DNA of 64,000 nucleotides from Lepas anatifera (Eukaryota > Arthropoda > Thecostraca > Lepadidae). The position numbers and the translations under genes were made by a program. The stretch is from NCBI GenBank assembly GCA_034440635.1, contig JAOTON010001681.1, positions 513,501-577,500 of the forward strand, in the 5' to 3' direction. The number at the start of each line of letters is the position of its first letter. The first letter of the stretch is position 1. Shown piece by piece: positions 55,023 through 64,000 of this stretch. The notes beneath the pieces are model-generated. The model saw only the letters and a list, made by a program, of their open reading frames with translations. It made no database searches and had not been told where the DNA came from.

Positions 55023-56878
55023 TTAACACCCGCACTGGAGGGGGTCTGGCACTAACGCGCACTGGAGGGGGCCTGGTAGGCCCCCCTAAGATCTCGGAAA
55101 CTAAGAGGCATAGAAAAACGAAATTTGAGAGGTGGGTGGGGGTTATAGTGATCTACATCATGACCAATTCTTATTGAGCTAGGTCAATATCTTCAAGGTC
55201 AAACGAGGTCATAAAGGTCAAAACTTGGCCATGCTAGGGACCGACCGGTAAATGCCGTGATTATGCGGGAAAATGGCGGGAATAAGCTAAAGGCGGACCA
55301 GGGTCATATAGAGAAGGTCTTTAAGAGCCTTCCCTTCAATTTTGGGATCAAGGTCATTGACCTGTAAGGTCACAATATAGTATACTACTTGTAATGTACA
55401 CTTTGACTAACACTATAGCCACTGTTTGGCTCGAAATTGAAGGTTGACTTTTGCAAATGACCTTTGACCTTGCCCTTTGACCTTGACCTTGGTATTGGGG
55501 TACCTTATCGATGACGTCATAGCATAATGTACGTCAGACCGGGTAACGTCATTTGACCGGAAGCCCTGTGGTCAGTGACCTTGAAAGTGCAGGTATGATC
55601 TTGACCTGTGACCTTTGACCTTGACCTTGACCTTCATGTGAGGTGACCTTGACATATAATCCCGGTTATATGGTGTTATGACTTCACCACTCGGTCTCCA
55701 ATGCAAGCTAACTGGTCCGACCGCGCGATTACGGCGATCTCAAAATGCAGGTCTGACTTTAACCCGCGCCCCACCGGGGTCGGCGCCACCTTCGCCCCAC
55801 GGGGGCCATCGATGCCCCCTCTAACTCCGAAAATATGGGCGTTAGCGCAAATCTGCAAAGTGCAATAGAAAGCTCGCGTGATTCGTAGAATTACTTCGCA
55901 TTTTTAGTGCTCAGGTCATGGTTTGACCTCGAGGTCAATTAGGTCAAGATCGGCTTTTTCATCAAATATGCATGATTAGCAAACTGGGCATAACTCTTAT
56001 GTCATTAGGCTATTGAGACCTGGTAGTACATTTGATAGCAATTGCCGTACTTTTTCCGCCATGTGGAACGTAAGACCTCCCGCCAGTGGTTTGCCGCCAG
56101 AGGTCACCTCGTGACCTATATGACCTGAGGTCACGAAGGTCAAAAGTGACCTTGCCGTATATCAAATGAAAGCCAGTGACAGACAAACATGATGGTGTTT
56201 GTTTCACCGCTCTAGCTCAATTAGGTAAGTTATTGTAAATACTGTTTTTGACCTCTGGTGACCTTGGATGACCTTAAAGTCAAGGGCAAATATGACCCCT
56301 GGGATCCGTGAAGGGTGTCCAAAACGCTGTTCTGAGCAGTCTGGTATTTGCAATTTTTTGTGGCTTTTATATCTGAATAGCTTTTCCCATGCTTTTCAAT
56401 GGGGGGTCGCCTCGTGACCTGACCTCGGGCACGAAATCGAAAAATCCCGGATATCACCTTGTAGACCCTGGAGGTCTGTGTGGAAGTTTCAATCCATCGA
56501 CTTTGAAATGTGCTCTTACGAGCTCTAAAGGTGAAGTGAGGTGACCTTGGTTGACCTCGTCTGGTGACCTGACCTTGGTTGACCCGGGGTAAAAATTTCA
56601 GGGATGATGGGAAAATGATGCAGTGGAGGTGAGCCCTACCGCGTGCTGCGCCTCGTCGTTTTCTGCTATCCCGAAACCTTAGGGCCATCATGCCCCTGGA
56701 TTAAAAGCCTATAAGTCAAAAATTTTCGACCGATTTTCAAAAAATATTCACCAATCGACGCGCTATTAAATTCTGTTTAATGTGGCAAAGTATCGTGTTT
56801 CGGCTACGAGCGGTTCTCCGGCCACCTTGGAAAAACAGGTGAGGGGGCCTCCGAGGCCCCCTCCAGTGCGCGTGTTAA
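55023..56878 (+). mobile_element. TTAA miniature element family B, copy 3, with nested element
   Basis: TTAA at 55023-55026 and 56875-56878, within a 74-bp tandem repeat whose other units show the unoccupied TGCCTTAAA site. Left end CACCCGCACTGGAGGGGGTC, followed by a second CTAACGCGCACTGGAGGGGG; right end CCCCCTCCAGTGCGCGTG. The interior is exceptionally rich in AAGGTCA/TGACCTT, including GACCTTTGACCTTGACCTTG. The family C element at 55759-56704 sits inside. Non-autonomous: no transposase seen. Confidence 0.85.
55759..56704 (+). mobile_element. TTAA miniature element family C, nested in family B
   Basis: TTAA at 55759-55762 and 56701-56704. Inside are CCCGCGCCCCACCGGGG at the left and CCATCATGCCCCTGGA at the right (weak inverted ends). 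Family B copies at 38861-39958 and at 22290 onward continue without interruption across this point (ATTTTAAAGTCTATAGG; reverse complement of CCTATAAG context), so the insertion and TTAA duplication are directly shown. The right half has the TTTCGGGATAGCAGAAAACG block (minus) shared with family A ends, so A and C are related. AGGTCA-rich, no ORF. Confidence 0.75.
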
Positions 56879-57003
56879 AGGAGCAGCCATCACCCGAGCC
56901 GGTGCCGGAGTCGACAGCCGGCTCCACAGCCCTGCCTCAGGGATTGCCTTAAACGGAAAACCATCACCCGAGCCGGTGCCGGAGTCGACAGCCCTGCCTC
57001 AAT

Positions 57004-58401
57004 GGTCTCAATATGAGTTAACATAAGTCTGCTTATGGATGGTTATTTCGACAAAAGGGAGTTCTGAAAAACAAAACATGAAGCCAGGGGTTTTTCGACA
57101 TGCTCTACGCAACAGATGGCTCAGTTAAACCCCATGGAGATGATATATTAACTTCATTTTCCAGCAGAATGTGGTATTATTCTGTTCTTAGATGTTTTCC
57201 ATGATTTAATGCTGCTTTCATAGTGAAAAATCCACCGTTCACGGCAGAGTACTGATGATGATTTGGGCTTAAGGGCGCGACACGTTATTGTACTGCCACG
57301 CCACCTCAGCGGCTGATATTCTCATATTGCTCTATAAAAGAAAAGCAGCTGCGTTGGCGTACCTCAGGGCAGATCCAGGCGGACCTGATTCTGATACGTC
57401 TCAACTTCCCCCTCCCGGGCCCCGGTGGCCGTAGTCACCCAATAAAGCCGATTTGAACTATTTTCCCTAGAGTTTATTCATGATTTTAGTATATTTTTGT
57501 TCTCTCTCTCTCAGCGGTTAGGTTAAATTGGTCCCTGCTTTCTCAGGGGCTTAAAAATGATAAAAAATAGTGCATATTGCCGGAATGTACAGTAAAAATA
57601 ATGATTTCGCTCCACATTTAAATATACCACACCGGCACAGATGCTAGGATATAAGGAGCATAACAGCGTTGAAAACCTAACGGCACAGTATTGTCATCCT
57701 CTGGCTCACAATGCCTGTGTTTGAAACGCAATACCTCGAGAACGGAAAAGGTTAGGAACGTGCAGGTTTGGCAGGATTGCAGCTGAGAAGCTGCTTAATA
57801 TGCCCAGAAACAATGTTCTTTATTTCAACTCCGATGACTACGCAACAAGGCCTCAAAAATAAATAGTTTTTGTTTTTCAGAAAACTTCACAGTGTAGACG
57901 CGGGCAAACAAAATTAATACCGAAAATTAATTTTCTCAACCGAGGAACATGAAATTGTGGTAATAATAGAACTCTGGACTAAATATTTGAATTTACATTG
58001 GATACGAATACAAATCGAGGCAACTATCTACATTTTTGGCCGCGATTCGTCGTCATTTCCCAATCCTTGGGCACGAACCGAATAGCTTAACCATGACCAC
58101 AGAGCTATAATGCAAGTGGCCGTGGCAACAGCTCTCACTTGGTTGTTTCCGCAGAGGCGGAGGCCTCTACACCTACTTTTTTTGGAGGATCCACATCTGG
58201 CGGCGTGTCCCACACAAGGAAAACAACACACAATTTCGACAAGTCAATATTAATCATAAAACCCAGTACAAAATATTTCAATTACTTAACCCTGTCCTTC
58301 AGAAATGTCATTTTTCTATTGCTTTCCACACATTGAAAAATAGCTACGTTCATGAGAATGCTGGCGTCAAGGGATTTCACCATTTATTTTCTGCGTTTCA
58401 G
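57004..58401. other. unassigned sequence
   Basis: No gene recognised. The minus open frame at 58231-58028 (Cys/Arg-rich) does not match a domain I know. 57500-57520 has a short CT run. Confidence 0.4.
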
Positions 58402-58513
58402 TGATCATAAAAATGATGCGCTCACCATCTGCAATGGGGCGCCTTGGCAGCTGGCCGATTTTCCAGACTCACCGGAATCCTCACGAATGTGAAGGAGCAG
58501 GCTGTCCGCATAG
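58402..58513 (+). CDS. candidate internal exon, unidentified
   Basis: A good acceptor TTTATTTTCTGCGTTTCAG ends at 58401 and a good donor TAG/GTACGT begins at 58514, giving a 112-nt exon. The only open frame skips two bases and reads IIKMMRSPSAMGRLGSWPIF and then QTHRNPHECEGAGCPH. I do not recognise it, and no partner exon was found on this strand. Confidence 0.2.
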
Positions 58514-58682
58514 GTACGTCTTCCATGCTAAACTTTGGATGACAAGTTTCGGGAATATCATATCACAGCGTTTATTTCTTGTAGTATTTACGTCACATCG
58601 TCAAAAGTGTTCCATATCTGAAAAGATACCACCAAGAGTCAGAAGGCAAGCAAGGTGTAACGGGTGAGCGGCTGGGAGGCAG

Positions 58683-58760
58683 TGGCAGGCAGTGGGTGAG
58701 CCAAAGGTACCAAACGCCCCGGGTTCAAGGCCCGGCAAGTTCTCCCAATAAATACAACCA
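58683..58760 (+). mobile_element. tRNA-like (SINE head) sequence
   Basis: TGGCAGGCAGTGGGTGAG (58683 on) approximates an A box and GGTTCAAGGCC (58722-58732) a B box. The stem GCCCCGGGTTCAAGGCCCGG is suggestive of a T-arm. Too degraded for a tRNA. Confidence 0.4.
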
Positions 58761-60240
58761 GATCCTACCAGCCCTCCCAACAGGGAGGAGTTGGCGATGC
58801 CGTATGACCTTAGCAGTTGGTGCATCATCGGTAAACACTAGCACAAGTGTAGCAGAGTAGATGTTAGATGGAAAGTCCTGGAAACTATATTAACGGCATA
58901 AAACAAATAGTTTTTGTTTAACTTCATTTTCCATGGGTATCGCTGTAACAAGACTTCTTGAAAGGCTGCACACACCATCCCGAGGGTCCTTTGCACTATT
59001 TTGGTATTTATGTGGTCGTGGGACTGCCCACAGGAACTGCAGGACCTTCACTTCCAGGCTGGACTGGTTTCCCTGTTATGGGATACTTTTTTGTCCTTTC
59101 GTGGCCCTCTTGCCATTTTGCATGTTCTCGATCGTTCCAGAGGTCTCAAATGTCAGTCTGTGTACTCGCCGCATATGTGATTATGGAGCCATGCTGATGG
59201 TATTGAGGCTGAACTGGATGGTAGACCCTCTGGTTTGCCCACCAGTTCAGCCATTTAGGCGGCCTCACCACAGTCTTGAGGTTAGCTGCTCTGATTAAGG
59301 CGCTCCTCCCGCTGCCTCCTGTACCAAAGGCCTCCACTTACACTGTAAGGTTTTGAAAGTTGGATGAAGAACCTTGCCTTTCTTTGTTTTTCAAAGCCAG
59401 GTGACAAGTCCCAATCATGTCCATTGTGGCGTAACCCCTCCTGGATGATCAGTACACATCCCATCAGCCAGCGCTCTGTTCATCTACTACCAAACTAGTA
59501 CAGAGCCCCATTTCATAAAAGGTATAACTTACGCTAATAGCGAAGAAGTAGCATAATACCACGTAAAACGTGACTAATACACCACAGTCTTGTTTCATAA
59601 GAACGTAGCATAAAATACAACTACTTGCAAAGCTACGCTGGTGTAAACTACGCTGCACTGGAATGCAGCGTACAATATTCATAACCCTGTTTCATATAGC
59701 AGACAACAACTTTCGGCATTTGGAGATAAAATATCAAACAGCTTGTCCAGTTCTACCTCAAAGCTCCTTCTGTTCTTCATTGCTATTCCAGGGTTCCTTG
59801 TCTTAATTTTGTCTTACTTTTAGGTAGAAGTCACGTGTCTACTTGCAGTCGCCCATATTTTGTGGTCTTTGACGCTCACCGCTTTGATGTTTTGCTTGAC
59901 TTGCCACTGGTTTCTACGCCTGATCGTGCTATTGCCATGAACATACTAGATCATGGATACTTTAATGATAAGATAACATTCGCGTGCCACAGATTGCTAA
60001 ACACAAGATCAGGAGTGTTAGGGGACCAAGTCGTAACGTTCGTTAAGTCTCTAGCATGCTCCAATATTATAGTTCTAAGATTCCTAAATTCCAAAACATC
60101 AACATCCAGTCGCAGAGCTTCGTGCAGAGTCACGCTTAGGTGTTTCTGATCACTTCTGTGAGGCCTGGTGTTACTTTATTATCCAATTCTGTCTAACATG
60201 GAGACCTTAACTACAAAGTGGGCGGAAACAGCCCACCTTC
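58761..60240. other. unassigned sequence
   Basis: Several open frames of 60-120 codons on both strands (58933-59298 plus, 59464-59282 minus, 59835-60149 plus), none with a recognised domain. 59510-59700 repeats GTTTCATA and CTACGCT motifs and could be a short mobile element. Confidence 0.35.
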
Positions 60241-60289
60241 AGACCGCTTGCGCTTCATCAGTTGAAGATATCGGAGTGAAACCTTTGCA

Positions 60290-60570
60290 GATCGTCTCAA
60301 AATTGTTCAACGCATGGTAAACAAATTATATTTTTGAATGAATCTACTGTACAGCCATTTGATCGAATAAGTATCGATTTTAAAGGTCGCTTGCCATCTA
60401 CTACACGCAACCGTTATCTGCTGACGGTGGTAGACGAGTTTTCTCGCCTTACATTTGCGTCCGCTTGTTCAGATGTAACATCTCGAACTGTCATCAACTG
60501 TCCCACACAGCTGTTTGCCATTTTCGACATGCCCGCCTATACGTACTCTGATCAGGGAGCTGAACCAGCT
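60290..60570 (+). pseudogene. Ty3/gypsy-like integrase core, N-terminal part
   Basis: The plus strand reads STVQPFDRISIDFKGRLPST, RYLLTVVDEFSRLTFASACS, TQLFAIFDMPAYTYSDQGA. This is the retroviral-type integrase core with the D of SIDFKG, VVDEFSR and SDQGA(E) motifs, as in Ty3/gypsy elements. Just after SDQGA the sequence changes to a TTAA-family fragment. The rest of the integrase resumes at 61540. The nearby 61-kb and 54-kb relics come from clearly different lineages. Confidence 0.85.
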
Positions 60571-60770
60571 TCGCTTTGACGGAGGTCTACCCGCTCCCCC
60601 AGGAGATCTAAAAAAACAGGCGAGATACCGAAAAAGTAAACGCCGTTGGATAGCTCATCCAATTATATATTCGGGTCGGCTGCTCACAGGGGGAGGACGT
60701 GTTTTCAGTTTTCAAGAAACTGATGGAGCTCATCCTGTTGTAACTTACAACCGGAGTTAATATTGCAATG
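60571..60770 (+). mobile_element. TTAA family A fragment inserted in integrase relic
   Basis: CTTCGCTTTGACGGAGGTCT, CCCAGGAGATCTAAAA and GTAAACGCCGTTGGATAGCTC match the left part of family A copies 2 and 3 (CTTCGCTTTGACGGGGG, AGATCTCG, GGCGTTGGGTAGC). No right end or TTAA pair, so only a truncated piece remains. Confidence 0.6.
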
Positions 60771-61139
60771 GCGTATTGCTATTTTTCTTAGCTACATCGT
60801 TAACTACTATGAACCCGCCTCAGAAATCTGTGGGACAAGACAAAACTAGATAAAATACGACATATTTCAAGTGTTTTCGTCTTCCATCGTATTTTCGTGA
60901 CCTGTTTTTCCGCTTGATTTCTCGCTGCCAATCACGTGATTTTGGAAGACACTTGGGACAAGAAGTGTCTGGAGCAGAGCTTGTGAAAATTCCATCCACT
61001 GTCAAGGTTTGCCAATGATGACGGCCTTGGCCAAGTTACCTATCTTATTAAAAAAATAAAATTACGGAGACAAGTGACGGAGACATTAAAAATTATACCA
61101 TGAAGACAAGATTCATAGAAGAACAAAGAAGTAACTCAT

Positions 61140-61500
61140 TCTGGACCGTATACGAAAATAAAACGATTACGAAACCGAGCATCGTCGATTCCACCTTCAT
61201 CTTCTAATTCGTTTTTCAGCTCATGTGTGTGTGTGCATCTGTGTGTGTGGGTAGGAGCTGGAAATCCTTATCCTTATTCTCCTCCTCGTCCTTAAACTAC
61301 CTGGGGGCAGCAAGCGCATGCGCCCTGGGCAGCAGCGGCCCCCCAGGTAGCATTCCACCTTCCTTTAACATCATCCATCCTTATCCTTACTTAGTTTGTA
61401 AGTATCCTTATCCTTCCTTCAATAGTTTGCATTACTTCATGTCCATTACAACGGCGCTTGAAAAGACACCTCATGTGTGGAAGTGTACAAAGCTAATAAA
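61140..61500 (+). mobile_element. dispersed repeat family D, copy 2
   Basis: Opposite-orientation match to 30800-31140: TTCATCTTC motif, GT microsatellite, CTTATCCT runs, GCAAGCGCATGCGCCCTGGG, ACAACGGCGCTTGAAAAG and TGTGTGGAAGTGT. Lies between the two parts of the integrase relic, so it also disrupts it. Confidence 0.7.
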
Positions 61501-61529
61501 TAAAAATGAGAAACATTCATGTCGTCTCA

Positions 61530-62070
61530 GTTTTGACAGGTTTCTGACTAGCCATGGTGTTGCAACGAGTCAAACCACACCACACAATCCCCAAGAGAAC
61601 AGTTATGGAGGTCTGTCATGATGGCACTTAAGTCACAAAACCTTCCACTCACACAATGGGAGGTTGTGTTGCTTGATGCACTACACTCCATTTGCTCATT
61701 GCTATGCACTGCCTCAAATTTCACAACTCACGAGCATCTATTCAGTTTCCAGAGACGCTCCCCAATTGGATGCTCAATCACATCATGGATGATGACCCCC
61801 GGTCCAGCCCTTCTCAAGCAGCACAACAAGCAGTCTAAGTATGAACCCCTTGTAGAGGAGGTGAGCCTGTTACATGCTAATCCACAGTTTGCTCATGTTA
61901 GATTTGCTGATGGAAAGGAAACATCAGTATCACTGCACGATCTGGCACCACCAGAATCTATGCCTGTGACTTACACTGAGCCCTCTAGTGTAGAGTGTGA
62001 TGCACCTGAACAGGTTCAGAAAAAGCAGACCGAGCCACCGAGTGTGCTCAGGTCAATCATGAGCCTGTAG
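61530..62070 (+). pseudogene. Ty3/gypsy-like integrase, C-terminal part
   Basis: The plus strand reads RFLTSHGVATSQTTPHNPQE (integrase core end, with the catalytic Glu region degraded after NPQEN), then ALKSQNLPLTQWEVVLLDAL, HSICSLLCTASNFTTHEHLF, PGPALLKQHNKQSKYEPLV and HVRFADGKETSVSLHDLAPP, the usual C-terminal continuation of this integrase. A one-base frame change lies near 61610. The tail to 62070 is Ser/Pro/Glu-rich. No LTR was recognised downstream. Confidence 0.85.
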
Positions 62071-64000
62071 TAGATTGTTCTGATGTTAAGAGCAACAGGA
62101 GTGCTTATCGGGGCATGACATCACCTCATCAATCATTGTGTTCTCGAAGACCACTTTGTCATTACAGTCTGTGGAATCATTGTGTCTTGACTTACTTAAG
62201 TATGTATTTTTCAGTGGCAGAATGGTTATTAAACTAGACTAGGATACTTTTCCACATAACCATGTTTAGGCTGTTCAGCTTTTTCTCCAAGAAGAGGAGA
62301 ATTTTGTGAATATCAGTCATCTCTGAATGTGGAATGGTGATAAACTGCAAGACATGACAGCATGAATTGTCTGCATGGTGCTAGGCTTGCATTGGTGCGC
62401 AAATTCTTTGTCTTGGCTGCCTGTGGTTGATGGTAGTGCTGCTTGTCACTGCATGTGTGAGTGCATTTGGCCTGCTGATTGCTCTGGAAAATTATTGCTT
62501 GTTAGTAGGAGCATGCTTGAATTTTGCTGAATAAAGCCAAGATGATAACGCTTTCTTCATGTTGGTACACAACACACACATTTGTATTCCACAGGACCAA
62601 AGCCGTGTTTAGCGAGAGGGTTTAAACAAGGCCCAGGCAGCATGAGTAGCAGAAGTTGAGCATGGCATCACTTTCCTGATGAATAATGAGTATGATGTCA
62701 CATCTGGAGATGACAGTCAGTAGGGGGCAAATTTATTGTTTTCTCAGTGAACAGAAAGTTCTGGGACAAAAGAAATAGGGATCAAACAGATTCTTGGCAT
62801 GCTCTGTCAACCATTATGAAGGTGCCATATTCCCTTTCAAATGAGCGGAACCAGGCACAAGCTAGTCTGTCGAAAGCACTCACACCATGGTAACAGAGAA
62901 AGCAGCAATCCAGTGTGCAAAGTATGGCATTTTCGCGAGATCTCATCGGTGCGAGTGCCCTTGGAGACAGGACCAAGTGGTGCGAATTTTTCAACCTGGT
63001 GCAAATTTGCGAGGTTAGTGACACTTAAACTAAACAAATAATGACTGAATGGCTATTAAGACACAGGAGAGGGCCTTATAAAAGTCCTTAACTGACTAAT
63101 GATTGAGGTAGTATTGCATTGTAGGGGTAGGAATGGGTGCTTTTTCCTGGTATGTGGCGATTGGTGTGATTTTTGGAGGCTGGTGGTGCGAATTTTGATG
63201 GCTGGTGCGGCTGCTGGCCTGCTCACTTTCGACTGGGCAGCAATCTGCCTCTGTGATGATCTGAAGGAGTGCATATTGCTTAAGATGGTAAATATCATGA
63301 CTGTGCACCTGATGAGCTAGCTTGTGAGTTGTAGCTCCAATGCATAAGAGTTGACAAAAGGCCCAAGACCAGGAAAATAGTGGTAACAAAATTTTCTTCA
63401 GGAAATATTTATAAGTATTACAACATGTAGCCCTTGCAAGAGGGATAAATATTTTCCTTATAGAAAAACAACTTTGACGCATAAAATATATATCCAATTA
63501 TGATGAATTTGGGCTGCAAACTGCAATCCTAAAAATTCAAGCTGCTGCAATCATACAAGACCTATTTCTACTAGGTACCCCCTCAAATCAGGCCAGCCGA
63601 TTATATTAGCGAGACCACTTCCAATCACAAATCCCAATCAATATTAATGCACATCATATTCTTAAACAAACCCGTGTTTGACGCACGCATATATGTAAGC
63701 ATGGGCCATGCCACCACACACACACACACCCACAACAAACAACAAACAAGCCAACACAAGCACAAAGTGCCACATGACATTGCTCGATTTATTCTTCTCT
63801 TTGATAGCGCGACGAGATGCCATAAATTTTAGCTATTGAATAGAACTGGCATACAGACAAATGAGTACTATCAGAGGATTTTTCGAGCACACCTGCAGAG
63901 CTGATTGAAGGCTTTCAAACTATTATGCCTGCGGTCTCGGGCTGAGATTTCTGTTTCACATACAGAAAAGGTAAAATGCACTATGTGCACGGACGTCGAA
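62071..64000. other. unassigned sequence, short CA microsatellite
   Basis: No gene recognised. 62960-63210 has three loose copies of TGGTGCGAATTTT. A (CA)n microsatellite lies at 63714-63729. It could include the 3' LTR of the integrase relic, but no repeat partner exists in the window. Confidence 0.4.

Larger units (their letters stand above)
54945..57003. repeat. 74-bp tandem repeat, about 3 copies, split by a transposon
   Basis: Units contain CCATCACCCGAGCCGGTGCC, GGAGTCGACAGCCGGCTCCA and CAGGGATTGCCTTAAA. Copies start at 54961, 56887 and 56961. The first is interrupted at its TTAA by the element at 55023-56878; removing that element and one TTAA gives 74-bp spacing throughout. The last copy is shortened. 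Confidence 0.85.

Noticed and set aside
58933..59298. 121-codon plus frame and opposite minus frame near 59 kb
   Set aside because: Both strands open, no conserved motif; cannot be assigned to a retroelement domain.

Overview
This is a eukaryotic, almost certainly arthropod, window. There are no bacterial-style operons. Coding sequence is tiny and lies in exons bounded by GT/AG sites, and most of the 64 kb is minisatellite, LINE, LTR-retrotransposon relic, MITE and SINE. The arthropod call rests on two minus-strand exons of slingshot (the cofilin phosphatase), whose GIDC..RTTIGLV stretch resembles the insect protein as I remember it rather than the vertebrate one. An I-group LINE ending in an ATG-type tail fits a tick or another arthropod, but I cannot name the species.

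Layout. 1-12 kb: slingshot exons at 254-423 and 4428-4620 (minus strand). They sit in introns filled by four independent minisatellites (33, 61, 51 and 44 bp units), two of which run right up to a splice acceptor. A possible alternative first coding exon lies at 11.8 kb in a GC-rich promoter-like patch. 10.4 kb: a tRNA-derived SINE. 13-22 kb: a decayed I-group LINE (minus) with ORF1 zinc knuckles, endonuclease, reverse transcriptase and RNase H, broken by frameshifts and by a 2.1-kb insertion in ORF1. 22-24 kb: nested TTAA-flanked miniature elements. 25-26.3 kb: a 24-bp satellite. 27.4-30.2 kb: a 2.8-kb element with 299-bp terminal inverted repeats and a TTA duplication. 30-38 kb: SINEs and arrays of 35, 26 and 87 bp. 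38.9-43.6 kb: two more TTAA elements around a 2.5-kb strongly diverged array. 46.2-48 kb: two head-to-head copies of one LINE 3' end, forming a large imperfect palindrome. 48.5-52.6 kb: a TTAA element, a 37-bp array, a candidate 53-nt exon, and a 71-bp array carrying NRF1-type motifs. 53.4-57 kb: a Ty3/gypsy-like pol relic with a nested hAT-type MITE, then a TTAA element inside a 74-bp tandem repeat with another TTAA element inside it. 60.2-62.1 kb: a second Ty3/gypsy-like integrase relic.

How it fits together. The exon phases agree: the 53-nt exon at 51.5 kb and the 32-nt piece at 11.8 kb both end in phase 2, the phase needed by the slingshot exon at 4428-4620. Much or all of the window may therefore be one very long slingshot 5' intron that has collected repeats. 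The strongest novelty candidates are the TTAA-specific miniature elements, dense in AGGTCA nuclear-receptor half-sites and with target duplication provable from empty sites in this window, and the slingshot minisatellite in which every unit carries a copy of the exon's own 3' splice site.
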